Shown here: positions 43,281 through 51,746 of the stretch, one piece after another
Layout: each line of letters starts with the position of its first letter
How positions within the stretch are numbered: the first letter of the stretch is position 1
Origin: Gordoniibacillus kamchatkensis
GTDB lineage: Bacteria > Bacillota > Bacilli > Paenibacillales > NBRC-103111
NCBI RefSeq assembly: GCF_000829455.1
Contig: NZ_JXAK01000014.1
Coordinates: 1 to 64,000 of the forward strand
Length of the DNA: 64,000 nucleotides
Direction: 5' to 3'
Position numbers and translations under genes: made by a program
Notes under the pieces: model-generated
Databases searched by the model: none
Told to the model about the DNA's origin: nothing
What the model saw: only the letters and a program-made list of their open reading frames with translations

Positions 43281-44411
43281 TCAAAGAAGAGAAGCCCACT
43301 CGGCGGGGGAAACGAAGTCCACGACCGCTTTGATCGAAATGCGGGAAAAATCGATCTCCGGCACTTGCCGGGGCGTCAGACGATTCGTCTGCAGCTTGCC
43401 GAGCATGCCGGGATATTGCTGTTCGATCGTGCACAGACGCTGGATGGCAGTTGCAAAATCTTGGCGCGAGGCGTTCACGGAGCCGATAATGCATTTGTTT
43501 TTGGCGACCATTTCCCGGTAGATCATATCGCTCGGCACGTTCAGCCTCCCTTGGCCCGGAGTGACGCCGAGCAGCGCCACAATGCCGTTATGGGCGAGCA
43601 GGGGGATGACCTCGAAACCGAGCGGAGCATAGCCGCTGCATTCCCAGATCATATCGAAGCCGGTGCCCAGCTGCTGCGCGTATTCCGTCAGCCCGGAAGC
43701 AAACTCGCCCGGAGCGGATTCGCCGGCTTGCCGGTAATGTCCGCCGATGCTGCGGATCATGTCTGCGTTCAAGCTGCCTTCCGGCGATTTGGACCATACG
43801 TAGACGTCCATGCCGAGGGTCCGGCACGTCAGCGCCGCCAGCAGGCCGAGCGGCCCGGAGCCCGTAACGAGCGCCGTCCGCGGCTGCCACAGCATGCGCT
43901 GCTGAATGATTTGCGCCTCGTTCCACACCTTCTCCACGATGCTTTGCGGCTCTACCAGAACGCCGTACGGCAAACATTCAGCCGGAACTTTGACGACATA
44001 TTTGGCGTTCTCCGCCACGTATTCGCACAGAAACCCGTCGGCGCCCTGAATGCCCCGCTCCAAATAGAGCCCTGTTCGGCAAAAGTCTTGCTGGCCGCTG
44101 CGGCAATTGACGCAGCTCTCGTCGCCGCATGGCCTGCGGACGAGCGCCGTTACCGCGTCTCCGCGCGACAAGCCCGATTCGGCGCCGGCTTCCGCGACGA
44201 TGCCGAGCAATTCGTGCCCGATAATCATGTCCGACTTGCCTTCGGGAAAACGTGCGAAGTTATCGACGATGATTTCCCGGTCCGTTCCGTCGAGCCCGAC
44301 GCAGAGCACTCGAATGACGACGTCTTCCGCGCTTGTCAGAACCGGCTTCGGAACGTCCGCGAGCGCAACGTTAGCCCGCTCCTTGCCGCTGCTGATCGTA
44401 ATCGCTTTCAA
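43281..44411 (-). CDS. Zinc-type medium-chain dehydrogenase (glucose-dehydrogenase-like)
   Basis: The protein of about 376 residues has catalytic-zinc ligands in VLCVGLDGTDREI (Cys) and MIIGHELLGIV (His-Glu), a structural-zinc loop with four Cys (RPCGDESCVNCRSGQQDFC) and a nucleotide-binding GSGPLGLLAALTCRTLGMDV. The layout is that of archaeal-type glucose dehydrogenases. GAGGGG is only two bases from the GTG at 44420 but well spaced from the TTG at 44411, which I prefer. It follows the epimerase gene closely. Confidence 0.85.
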   Translation of the reverse strand: MKAITISSGKERANVALADVPKPVLTSAEDVVIRVLCVGLDGTDREIIVDNFARFPEGKSDMIIGHELLGIVAEAGAESGLSRGDAVTALVRRPCGDESCVNCRSGQQDFCRTGLYLERGIQGADGFLCEYVAENAKYVVKVPAECLPYGVLVEPQSIVEKVWNEAQIIQQRMLWQPRTALVTGSGPLGLLAALTCRTLGMDVYVWSKSPEGSLNADMIRSIGGHYRQAGESAPGEFASGLTEYAQQLGTGFDMIWECSGYAPLGFEVIPLLAHNGIVALLGVTPGQGRLNVPSDMIYREMVAKNKCIIGSVNASRQDFATAIQRLCTIEQQYPGMLGKLQTNRLTPRQVPEIDFSRISIKAVVDFVSPAEWASLL

Positions 44412-44426
44412 ATTGGCCACCGCCCC

Positions 44427-45323
44427 TCACAGCAAATGCTCGGAAATTTTCCTTCTTATAAAAGCGACCGACCGGTGCATTTCGTCCAAGCCGTTCACAC
44501 CGTCTTCGATGGAAATCCAGCCGCGGAAATTGACGGAACGCAGCTCGGCGAATATGGCGTCGTAATCGTTCAAGCCTTCGCCGATGACGCCGTGCACGAG
44601 CGCCGACGAGTAACCGGCCGAATCGTGCTGCCGCAGCTGCTCCAGGCTAAACCCCGGCTTGAGGTGCCGGTCGCTCGCATGCATGGTGACGACTCTGTGC
44701 TTCACTTGCCGCAGCAGCCACAGCGGGTCTTCTCCCGCTACGATGGCGTTGGAAGGATCGTAATTGACGCCGAACCAGGGCGAGTCGATCTGCCCGATGA
44801 TGTCCAAAAATACGTCCGCCTTCTGGGCGAACTCGGGCGCCGTCCAGAATCCGTCCTTATAATGGTTTTCCATGACAAGGTGCACGCCATGCTGCTCGGC
44901 GACGGGCAGCAGCTCGCGGATCGCCTCCACCGTCCAGCGGATGCCGTCCTCGCGCGACACGTCCGGCCGCCGCTGCCCGGACAGCACCCGACAGCTGCGG
45001 AACGACTCCGGACCGAGCACGCCGGTCGCCCATATCATGTGCTGCATATGCTTGATTTGGCCCGCGCGGAATTCCGGATCGGGGTGAGTAAAATCCGGCG
45101 ATGCGCACATCATCGGGATTTGCAGCTTGTGGCGCTCGGCCAGCGCCTTCACTTCGAGCAGCGCCGGCAGCGCCGTGTCGCGCAGAAATTTCGGGTACAG
45201 CTCCAATCCGTCCGCCTCCAGCGTCGCCGCCATTCCGATCCATTCCGGCAAGCTCATGGCGCCTGTCGACAAGTCGTCGATGAGCCCTTTCGGAAATACT
45301 GCAATTCGCGCCTCCGCACTCAT
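44427..45323 (-). CDS. Sugar phosphate isomerase/epimerase (AP-endonuclease-2 TIM barrel)
   Basis: The 298-residue TIM barrel carries the metal-ligand blocks of the xylose-isomerase-like family: GLELYPKFL, HLVMENHYKDGFW (Glu), FGVNYDPSNAIVAG (Asp), VVTMHASDRH (His) and WISIEDGVNG (Glu). It would interconvert or epimerise a keto-sugar or its phosphate. It lies between the HUMPS-family gene and the zinc dehydrogenase in one operon. Confidence 0.85.
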   Translation of the reverse strand: MSAEARIAVFPKGLIDDLSTGAMSLPEWIGMAATLEADGLELYPKFLRDTALPALLEVKALAERHKLQIPMMCASPDFTHPDPEFRAGQIKHMQHMIWATGVLGPESFRSCRVLSGQRRPDVSREDGIRWTVEAIRELLPVAEQHGVHLVMENHYKDGFWTAPEFAQKADVFLDIIGQIDSPWFGVNYDPSNAIVAGEDPLWLLRQVKHRVVTMHASDRHLKPGFSLEQLRQHDSAGYSSALVHGVIGEGLNDYDAIFAELRSVNFRGWISIEDGVNGLDEMHRSVAFIRRKISEHLL

Positions 45324-45355
45324 GCTGGCGATTCCACCTCCTTTCTTGCGATCCG

Positions 45356-46030
45356 TTATCCGTTCTTCACCCTTTCGACGAATTGACGCAAAATATGCTT
45401 CAATTCCTCCCGGTCCGCGCTCGGCGCAAACTGCCGCTTATCGATGACGAGCGGTGCGCCGATAACGACAAGCGGGGCGCCGTGCTTCGGCATTTCCGCG
45501 GCCTGGTCGATCGATAGTCCGCCGACGGCCTGAACGGGCACGGATACGGCGCGAACGACTTCGTGCAAATGGTCGAACGGAGTGCGCTCACGGTCCTCCC
45601 CCCGCTCGTCGAAACCGGTATGGACGATAATGTAATCGACACCGTTCTCTTCCAGCATTTTGGCGCATGCCACCGGATCGGGGGCAGCGAGAATGTCGCC
45701 CATGACAGAAATTCCGTACTGCCGTGCCGCCTTCACTGCGGCGCGAATCGTCGCCGGATGAGCGACACCCATGACGACAACGTGCGTGGCGCCGGCCTTG
45801 GCCATCATTTCGGTCTCCAAATAGGCTCCGTCCATCGTCTTCAAATCGGCCACAATCGGGTGTTCGGGAAAAGCGCGCCGCAAAGCTTCGACCGCATGCA
45901 AACCTTCCGCCAGCAGCAGCGGCGTCCCCGCCTCGATCCAATCCACCCCGGCCTCCACTGCCACCCTGGCCATGTCCAGCGCTTCTTCTATGCTCGTCAG
46001 ATCAAGCGAAATTTGTACAATTGGATTCAT
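45356..46030 (-). CDS. HUMPS-family protein (3-hexulose-6-P synthase / 3-keto-gulonate-6-P decarboxylase-like)
   Basis: The 224-residue (beta/alpha)8 enzyme of the orotidine-decarboxylase suprafamily has DWIEAGTPLLLAEG, the metal-binding IVADLKTMDG (D-x-K-x-x-D), GDILAAPDP and VQAVGGLSIDQA. Members catalyse aldol condensation of formaldehyde with ribulose-5-P or decarboxylate 3-keto-L-gulonate-6-P. No 6-phospho-3-hexuloisomerase is adjacent, so the decarboxylase or another role fits at least as well. It is the first gene of the operon; the promoter lies upstream in 46031-46260. Confidence 0.82.
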   Translation of the reverse strand: MNPIVQISLDLTSIEEALDMARVAVEAGVDWIEAGTPLLLAEGLHAVEALRRAFPEHPIVADLKTMDGAYLETEMMAKAGATHVVVMGVAHPATIRAAVKAARQYGISVMGDILAAPDPVACAKMLEENGVDYIIVHTGFDERGEDRERTPFDHLHEVVRAVSVPVQAVGGLSIDQAAEMPKHGAPLVVIGAPLVIDKRQFAPSADREELKHILRQFVERVKNG

Positions 46031-46260
46031 GAAAGCGCATCCCTTTCTTCTATTGGAACTTATTTACTATCATTATAGCAAGAGACTTGGCGACTATGTC
46101 CCAAAATTTTTTAAGGCAATCCGCGAACTTGCGGACTTGCCCATTCGATTTCAATTCGCGGCTAAACTTCGAGAACCGGGCGTTTATACAAGCAAAGTCC
46201 GCAAAACGTACATAAGATTATAACGCAAGTGCGATTTCATTAAGAAGGGAGCGTTTGAAC

Positions 46261-46386
46261 ATGGGCGTAGGTTATGGTGCAAGTTGTGCAAGTTGTGCCG
46301 GTTATGGCCTCTTCACAAGCACGGCTGCTATTTTGGTGCTGTTCATTCTTCTGGTCATCGTGAGCCGCACGATCCTCGGTTATTAA
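46261..46386 (+). CDS. YjcZ-like small hydrophobic peptide with a Cys-containing head
   Basis: A 41-residue peptide with the same helix as the two relatives (FTSTAAILVLFILLVIVSR) but a longer N-terminal head, MGVGYGASCASCAGYG, containing two Cys and several Ser. AAGGGAGCG precedes the ATG by about 10 bases. It converges on the azole-peptide maturation genes at 46461, only 74 bases away. By family it is a sporulation peptide; the position and Ser/Cys head make a modified peptide worth considering. Confidence 0.8.
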   Translation: MGVGYGASCASCAGYGLFTSTAAILVLFILLVIVSRTILGY

Positions 46387-46410
46387 TGCCAAGCCGATTG
46401 GCACCCAAAC

Positions 46411-46451
46411 GCGGCTGCCCGGAGCTGTTCCGGGCGGCCGGCGTTTTTTTT
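46411..46451 (+). terminator. Terminator of the second YjcZ-like gene
   Basis: CGGCTGCCCGGA and TCCGGGCGGCCG pair around a short loop and are followed by eight Ts. Confidence 0.85.
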
Positions 46452-46460
46452 CGGGTGCCG

Positions 46461-48395
46461 TTACAGAAACGGATGCGGATGCGGATTGAGCCGGTCCATC
46501 GTCAGCGGCTTCTGCGCGTATCCGAGCTCCGCCGGAACCCGAAGCACTCGCTCCAGCCCGTTCAGGCGGGCAAGCTGATGTCCGAACGTCATGGGCAGCA
46601 TCCCCGGAATGAGCACTTTGACGCAATGCAGACCGCTGCGCGCCGTTTCCGGCGACGACTGGTCAACGGCAATCACGTCGAGGTTCAAGCTTCGAAATAC
46701 GCCGATCATGTCTTGGAGGTCGTCAGTTAAATCCGCATGGCTTGCCTTTGGCGCGAATTCCTCGGCAAAAGTGCGCAGCGGCCGCCGTTCATCGAGCAAA
46801 AACAGAAGCCGCTCTTCCGCTTGCGGCAGCCCGTACAGCAACGCGTGATGCTCCATCCGCTGCACCAGAGACGGATCGTCGAGCATCGGCACAAGCTCGT
46901 GCCGATGCTCCGCGAGCTTGCGCTCGAGCCAGAGCACCGCGCCAGCCAGTTCGTGAATGGCGCTTTTCGCCGCCCGCAGCGGATCCGGATGCGCTCCGGC
47001 CGCGCAGACGAGATTCATTTTTCCCGGCTCCCGGCTTTTCGCCACCGCCCATATGCTCGGAATGCCGCTCTCCATCGTCGTATTGAACAAATGCACCTCA
47101 TACCCTGCTACGGCCCGCAGCCTGCCGATCATGAGCCGCAGCTCCCGGTCGCCGAAAGAAAGCGGGTCGAGGCGCGGAACCGGCAGACGTGCGTACCAAG
47201 TGAGCAGGAACGAATCGCGCTCGACGACTTCCATGATCCCGTGCAGGATAGCTTCTTCTATGCATCCGCCTATCGCGCAGCCGTTCGAGCCTTCCTGGAC
47301 GAAGCCGTCACCGTACTCCGCGCAATAATAAGCGAGACATTCCGGCACCAAAATCGGCCGCTCCTGCACGAGCGAATAGCCCCACACCCAATCCAGCGGG
47401 ACGTCGGGGTCGTATGGCTCGAACGGAAAATCCGGCAGCGCGTACTGCTCCGGCGAATAAAGGCCGACCTTGGCGGGATCGAGCGCATGGCCGGCTACAT
47501 CGTTGTAGCTGCCGCGGACCGCCGTCCGTTTGCCGCGCGGAGCTTGGCCGCAGCGCCGCTCCAAACCTTCAAGTATGGCGGTCAGGCGGCTCTCCTCGTA
47601 CCGATGGCTGCGCCCTGCCGTCACTTCGTCCCCCATCGTGAACGACGGCACGTTCGCGTTCATGGCGGCAAACGGCGAGACGAGATCCGGTTCAATGGCG
47701 TTGATAAGGCCGGTTTCGGGATCGGCATACTGGCGCAGCGTTTCTTTCAGGCCGTGCAGCGGACGGCAGCGGTAACTGTCCGGGCTCCATTTCGGTCTCT
47801 GCTGCAGCGAAATACGGGCTAGCTGCTCCGAGTCGTCGGGTACCCCGCCGCATACCGGGCAAAGCGGGTCGGGCAGCACGGCATGGAGCGAGCTTTTGAG
47901 CGTTCCGAGGTCGATAAGATACAGATGATTTTCGGTATGGGCCCGGCGGCCCTGCAGCACTCGAATCGTTTCCGCCGCAAGCAAATGGGAGATGTGCCGC
48001 AAGCCGGCACGTAAAGCGCCCGCGTGGCGGGACTTTCCGTCCGCTTCCCGCAGCAATGGCGGCGCCCCGCCGAAATCGCCTCGCGCCGTAAGCCGCCGGT
48101 CGTCCGCGCATTGAGAGCAGCCCGGCCGGTCCGGCCGCACGAGCGGTCCGACGACGCCTTGCTCCGCCGCTGCGAAGCCGCGCAGCCATTGGACGCCGGC
48201 TTGCCGCATCGCCTCTTCCGTCTCGAAATAGCCGGAGGAAGGCAATTCATCGTCCGCCACGATAACCAGCTCCGCCGCTTGCGGCACCCCTTCCGCGATA
48301 TCGGCATAACGAGCGACATTACATCGCCCGTTCAGCTGTCTGCACACCGAGTCGGCCATAAATCCGGTTCCGACAACCGCAACGTTGCCGTTCAT
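46461..48395 (-). CDS. TOMM cyclodehydratase: precursor-binding domain fused to YcaO
   Basis: The 644-residue protein installs azoline rings on Cys/Ser/Thr of a ribosomal peptide. Residues 1 to about 200 form the E1-like leader-binding domain (NVAVVGTGFMADSVCRQL; WLRGFAAAEQGVVGPLVRP) with two CxxC zinc pairs (CSQC and CPVC). The rest is YcaO with the ATP-site helix GCIEEAILHGIMEVVERDSFLLTWYA (about 385-410) and the azoline-type C-terminal PxPxP tail (NPHPHPFL). The start overlaps the upstream gene by ATGA; a much longer open frame to 49472 is a shadow. No precursor with a typical Cys/Gly-rich core is adjacent. Confidence 0.88.
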   Translation of the reverse strand: MNGNVAVVGTGFMADSVCRQLNGRCNVARYADIAEGVPQAAELVIVADDELPSSGYFETEEAMRQAGVQWLRGFAAAEQGVVGPLVRPDRPGCSQCADDRRLTARGDFGGAPPLLREADGKSRHAGALRAGLRHISHLLAAETIRVLQGRRAHTENHLYLIDLGTLKSSLHAVLPDPLCPVCGGVPDDSEQLARISLQQRPKWSPDSYRCRPLHGLKETLRQYADPETGLINAIEPDLVSPFAAMNANVPSFTMGDEVTAGRSHRYEESRLTAILEGLERRCGQAPRGKRTAVRGSYNDVAGHALDPAKVGLYSPEQYALPDFPFEPYDPDVPLDWVWGYSLVQERPILVPECLAYYCAEYGDGFVQEGSNGCAIGGCIEEAILHGIMEVVERDSFLLTWYARLPVPRLDPLSFGDRELRLMIGRLRAVAGYEVHLFNTTMESGIPSIWAVAKSREPGKMNLVCAAGAHPDPLRAAKSAIHELAGAVLWLERKLAEHRHELVPMLDDPSLVQRMEHHALLYGLPQAEERLLFLLDERRPLRTFAEEFAPKASHADLTDDLQDMIGVFRSLNLDVIAVDQSSPETARSGLHCVKVLIPGMLPMTFGHQLARLNGLERVLRVPAELGYAQKPLTMDRLNPHPHPFL

Positions 48396-50059
48396 TGCGG
48401 CACCACCTCCCCCAGCAGCGTAGCGACGACTTGCACCGGCGCCCCGACAAACGCCGGGTCGGCCGGCCATGCCCAAACGAAAAGACTCTTGCCATTTCGC
48501 TCCAAAATGGAAATAGCCGACCGCAGCGTCTCTGTGTGCGTAGTTTGTTCGACGGAAGGAATCGGAACGCGGATCGGCTCGTGCTGCTCCGGACGCAGGA
48601 GCGGCAAGCCAGAGCCGCCCCCGGCGCGATCGAACGCGCGATTTTGCGCCTGCCGCAACGCGTGCAGCAGCGCTCTGCGCAGCGCCAGCGTCACGTTGGC
48701 ATCCACGCCGCAATGCCATTCCCCTTCGGTTCCTATCCATACCGCAGGGAAGCCGCAGACGTCCTCGCCGAGGCAGGCCGCAGGCGTTCCGCGCAGCGCG
48801 GTCAACGCTTCCCAATAATAGCGGCAGCGCTCGTCGTCTATACTGCCAAGCCGGGCAGCTCGGATGCTGGGCATGCCATGCGACGGACAACCGTTCTTGA
48901 GCCGCTCGGTCAAACACGTTTGCAGGCCGCGGCACACGGCTTCCGCGAACGTCTCCCCGGCCCCGATGGCGATGGCGGGCTCCTGGCTTGCGCCGTCTGC
49001 TTGCAATAGCTCCCCGCAGCCGGGCAGCGTTGCCGCAAGCCTGCCGGCCAGCCGCGATACGTAAGCTTCGATGCCTGCCAGCCCGGCTTCCCGGCGCGCT
49101 TCCAAATGCGTGAAGGCCGCGCACACCATCTCCGGCAGCAGCCCGGCCGGGCCGTCCGCCAGCGGGTCTGCCGCCTGAACGCGGCACTGGGAAAGCGGCA
49201 GCTGCAGCAAATCCCCTTCTTCCCACGCATGGAAAATTCCCGTCCGCTCCGACGTCAAGCTGGCGAAATAACGGAGCAGCCGCTCCGGCTCCGCTGCGAC
49301 TGCGCCGCCTTCCGGCCGGTAAAGCGGATCGCGCACCAACTCGGCCGGCGGGCAGCGCGCCACAAGCGGGTGGGGCGCGAAAGCGTGCCAGTCCCCCTCC
49401 AACGTGTCCAAATCTAGCATGAACAAGCGGTTCGTTGCTGGCGTTTCGCCTTCGGCCATAGCCGTATTCCACAATTCATGGACGATGGCGTTCGCGAGCA
49501 TCGCCCCGGCAACTTCGGAGCAAGGCTGCGCGTCCTCGCCTTCGTCCGGGACGGGACAGCGAATGCGGCGCCACGCCGATTCCCAGCATACGCCGCTGTC
49601 CGGATGCACGAGCGGACCGGCCACTCCGGTCCGCCCTATGCACACGGCAGGCAGCAGCATTTTCCGCTCCTCCCTGCAAACCGCATGAAGAGCTCGCAGC
49701 TCCTCCGCATCTCCCGTTTGCGACACATACAAAACGTGCCGGAACGGCCGTACCGACTCCCGCCACATGTTCCGTGCATCTTCCTTGTCCGCAAGCTGCA
49801 CAAGTTCCAGCTCCGCTTCCGCCCCGGGATCCGTTCGGCGGGCGCTCTCCAACAGCTGCTCCAGCCGCTGCCGATCCGTCGGCGCCGCATCCGTAACCAG
49901 CAGGTGCAGCTTCGACAAGCCGGTGTCGAAAAGCGATTCCGCCAGCGACAGCAAAACGGGTCCGGCCCCGACCGCCAGCACACCGCCGCTTTGACCGCCT
50001 GGCGGATCGCCCCCGCCGCCCGCTTCGCCCGGCCCTTCTTTCCAACGCAGCGCAATCAT
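48392..50059 (-). CDS. ThiF-like thiazole-bacteriocin maturation protein
   Basis: The 555-residue protein resembles the 'putative thiazole-containing bacteriocin maturation protein' family that accompanies YcaO genes in Bacillales. It has an N-terminal Rossmann-like segment (GVLAVGAGPVLLSLAESLFDTGLS, about 25-50), an E1-like middle, and a C-terminal half distantly like YcaO without its ATP motifs. GAGGAGG places the start at the ATG at 50059 rather than the GTG at 50092. It is translationally coupled to the YcaO gene and likely acts with it in one complex. Confidence 0.8.
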   Translation of the reverse strand: MIALRWKEGPGEAGGGGDPPGGQSGGVLAVGAGPVLLSLAESLFDTGLSKLHLLVTDAAPTDRQRLEQLLESARRTDPGAEAELELVQLADKEDARNMWRESVRPFRHVLYVSQTGDAEELRALHAVCREERKMLLPAVCIGRTGVAGPLVHPDSGVCWESAWRRIRCPVPDEGEDAQPCSEVAGAMLANAIVHELWNTAMAEGETPATNRLFMLDLDTLEGDWHAFAPHPLVARCPPAELVRDPLYRPEGGAVAAEPERLLRYFASLTSERTGIFHAWEEGDLLQLPLSQCRVQAADPLADGPAGLLPEMVCAAFTHLEARREAGLAGIEAYVSRLAGRLAATLPGCGELLQADGASQEPAIAIGAGETFAEAVCRGLQTCLTERLKNGCPSHGMPSIRAARLGSIDDERCRYYWEALTALRGTPAACLGEDVCGFPAVWIGTEGEWHCGVDANVTLALRRALLHALRQAQNRAFDRAGGGSGLPLLRPEQHEPIRVPIPSVEQTTHTETLRSAISILERNGKSLFVWAWPADPAFVGAPVQVVATLLGEVVPQ

Positions 50060-50153
50060 CTTGGACCTCCTCGCCACATTGTCCGTCTTCACTCGGCGAC
50101 TCCTTACCTAGAGATGATATTGGGGCGCAGCGAACTTTATGTATGATGCGGCG

Positions 50154-50936
50154 TCAAGACCCGGTCGACCGGTAATGGCGTACGCCTATCTGCCAGACGA
50201 GCAGACAGGGCAGCAGAAACAGAGCGCCGGCAAACGGAGCTAGCATGTACATGACTTCGTGGCCGTCAGCCTTGTCCAAAATATACAGCAGCGGCAAATA
50301 GTTGGCGCACCCGAACGGAATGATGAACGTGAAAAATACGGTGACCCACTTCTGATAAATGTTCAGCGGATATTGTGCCATCTCCCGTCCGCCGTCCGTG
50401 AAGATGTTGGCAACCTCCAGTCCCTGGATTGTCCAGAAGCACAGCGTTGCGGCCAGCATATAGATGCCTGTAAAAATGAGAACGCCGCTCGCGACCATCA
50501 TAACGAGCGTTACCGCTTTGGCGGCGTTCCACGCGACCGGCAGGTTGGTTAAAGCCCACACGAGCACGATGATACTTTGCAGCAGGCGGCCGAAGCGGGT
50601 GAACTCGAACTTCGAGCCGAGCACTTGCAGCGCCGTGCTGCGCGGACGGACGAGCAGGCGGTCGAAATCGCCGCCCGCCACGAGCCCCGAGAACGCGTCG
50701 AAGCCGCGCGCGAAGCATTCGCTGAGCGAGAAAGCCATTTGGATGACGGCGAAACAGAGCGCCACCTCGTAAAAGCTCCAGCCCCGCAATTGCCCGAACC
50801 GCTCGAACATGAAGTACACTCCGGCAAACATGACGAACGGACTGAAGAACTGGCCGCACGTAAGCAGCCAGAACGAAGCCCGGTACTGCATTTGCGACCT
50901 GAACAAAATCGATAAATATTTGAAATAAAGCCGCAT
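50154..50936 (-). CDS. ABC-2 type exporter permease (COG3694-like)
   Basis: The 260-residue protein has six predicted helices and the family text FVMFAGVYFMFERFGQLRGWSFYEVALCFAVIQMAFS (about 35-70) and GGDFDRLLVRP. With the next two genes it forms the common permease-permease-ATPase export triad. It lies 95 bases before the ThiF-like gene in the same direction, so it may export the modified peptide, but these triads also occur alone. Confidence 0.85.
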   Translation of the reverse strand: MRLYFKYLSILFRSQMQYRASFWLLTCGQFFSPFVMFAGVYFMFERFGQLRGWSFYEVALCFAVIQMAFSLSECFARGFDAFSGLVAGGDFDRLLVRPRSTALQVLGSKFEFTRFGRLLQSIIVLVWALTNLPVAWNAAKAVTLVMMVASGVLIFTGIYMLAATLCFWTIQGLEVANIFTDGGREMAQYPLNIYQKWVTVFFTFIIPFGCANYLPLLYILDKADGHEVMYMLAPFAGALFLLPCLLVWQIGVRHYRSTGS

Positions 50937-50942
50937 CCGGCC

Positions 50943-51746
50943 TCACCCTCCTTGTATGACAACGTGCCGCAGCGCTTTATGCAAGCTCCATCGGCCGACG
51001 CCGATCAGCGCCGCAAGCCAGAGAAGCTGAACGAGGATGCCCCACAGCGCCTCGGCTTGCGGAATTTGCCCCGAATAGACGCGAAACGGAAAATCGGCGG
51101 TCCAGCGGAACGGCAGCGCGTAGGCGACGTTTTGCAGCCACCCCGGCATGAGCGGCACCGGTATGACCATCCCGGCAAAAAACTCGCCGATGACGGAGAA
51201 CATGAGCATAGAGCCGGCAGGCGACATCGTCCAGAACACGGAGATGTAGATGAGCATGGAAATCGCGACAATGACCAGCAGGCCGAGCAGCAGCGTGATC
51301 GCGAACAGCGCCAGCGCCGCCGGGGAAGGCGGCAAGCCCATTTTATACGGCTCAGGCAGCAAAAACGCCACAAGCAAAATCGGGAGACAGCGCAAAACCG
51401 CGCTAGACAGCCGCTGCGCCAGCAGCTTGGCGAACCAGAACTGGTATATGCCGCAAGGCCTGCACAGTTCATAGGCGATGTTGCCGCCAGTAATCAGCTG
51501 AAAAATTTCGTTGTCGCGAAACCACAGCATAATAAAGGAGAGAAACGCTTGCTGCAGCCACACGTACGCGACCAGGCTCGGCAAAGGCATCGGCGCCGGC
51601 ACAGTGCTTCGGCTGTAGAAGGCGACAAAAATCATAATGAACACGAAGCCGAAAAACAGCTGCGTCGCCATCCCGGCGAGCGCCGCCGACCTGTACTGCA
51701 AACCGTTGATGAACCGCAGCTTGCATACGGACATATATGCTTTCAT
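50943..51746 (-). CDS. ABC-2 type exporter permease (COG4587-like)
   Basis: The 267-residue partner permease has about six helices and the family-typical FRDNEIFQLITGGNIAYELCRPCGIYQFWFAK block (about 75-105). Its start overlaps the end of the ATPase gene by four bases, and six bases separate it from the second permease, so the three are one operon. Confidence 0.86.
   Translation of the reverse strand: MKAYMSVCKLRFINGLQYRSAALAGMATQLFFGFVFIMIFVAFYSRSTVPAPMPLPSLVAYVWLQQAFLSFIMLWFRDNEIFQLITGGNIAYELCRPCGIYQFWFAKLLAQRLSSAVLRCLPILLVAFLLPEPYKMGLPPSPAALALFAITLLLGLLVIVAISMLIYISVFWTMSPAGSMLMFSVIGEFFAGMVIPVPLMPGWLQNVAYALPFRWTADFPFRVYSGQIPQAEALWGILVQLLWLAALIGVGRWSLHKALRHVVIQGG

Noticed and set aside
48396..49472. 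Long N-terminal extension of the YcaO frame (to a 1003-residue protein)
   Set aside because: It runs antisense-free over the real ThiF-like gene in another frame, is a low-complexity Arg/Gly/Ala shadow, and the ATGA overlap at 48392-48395 gives the natural start.
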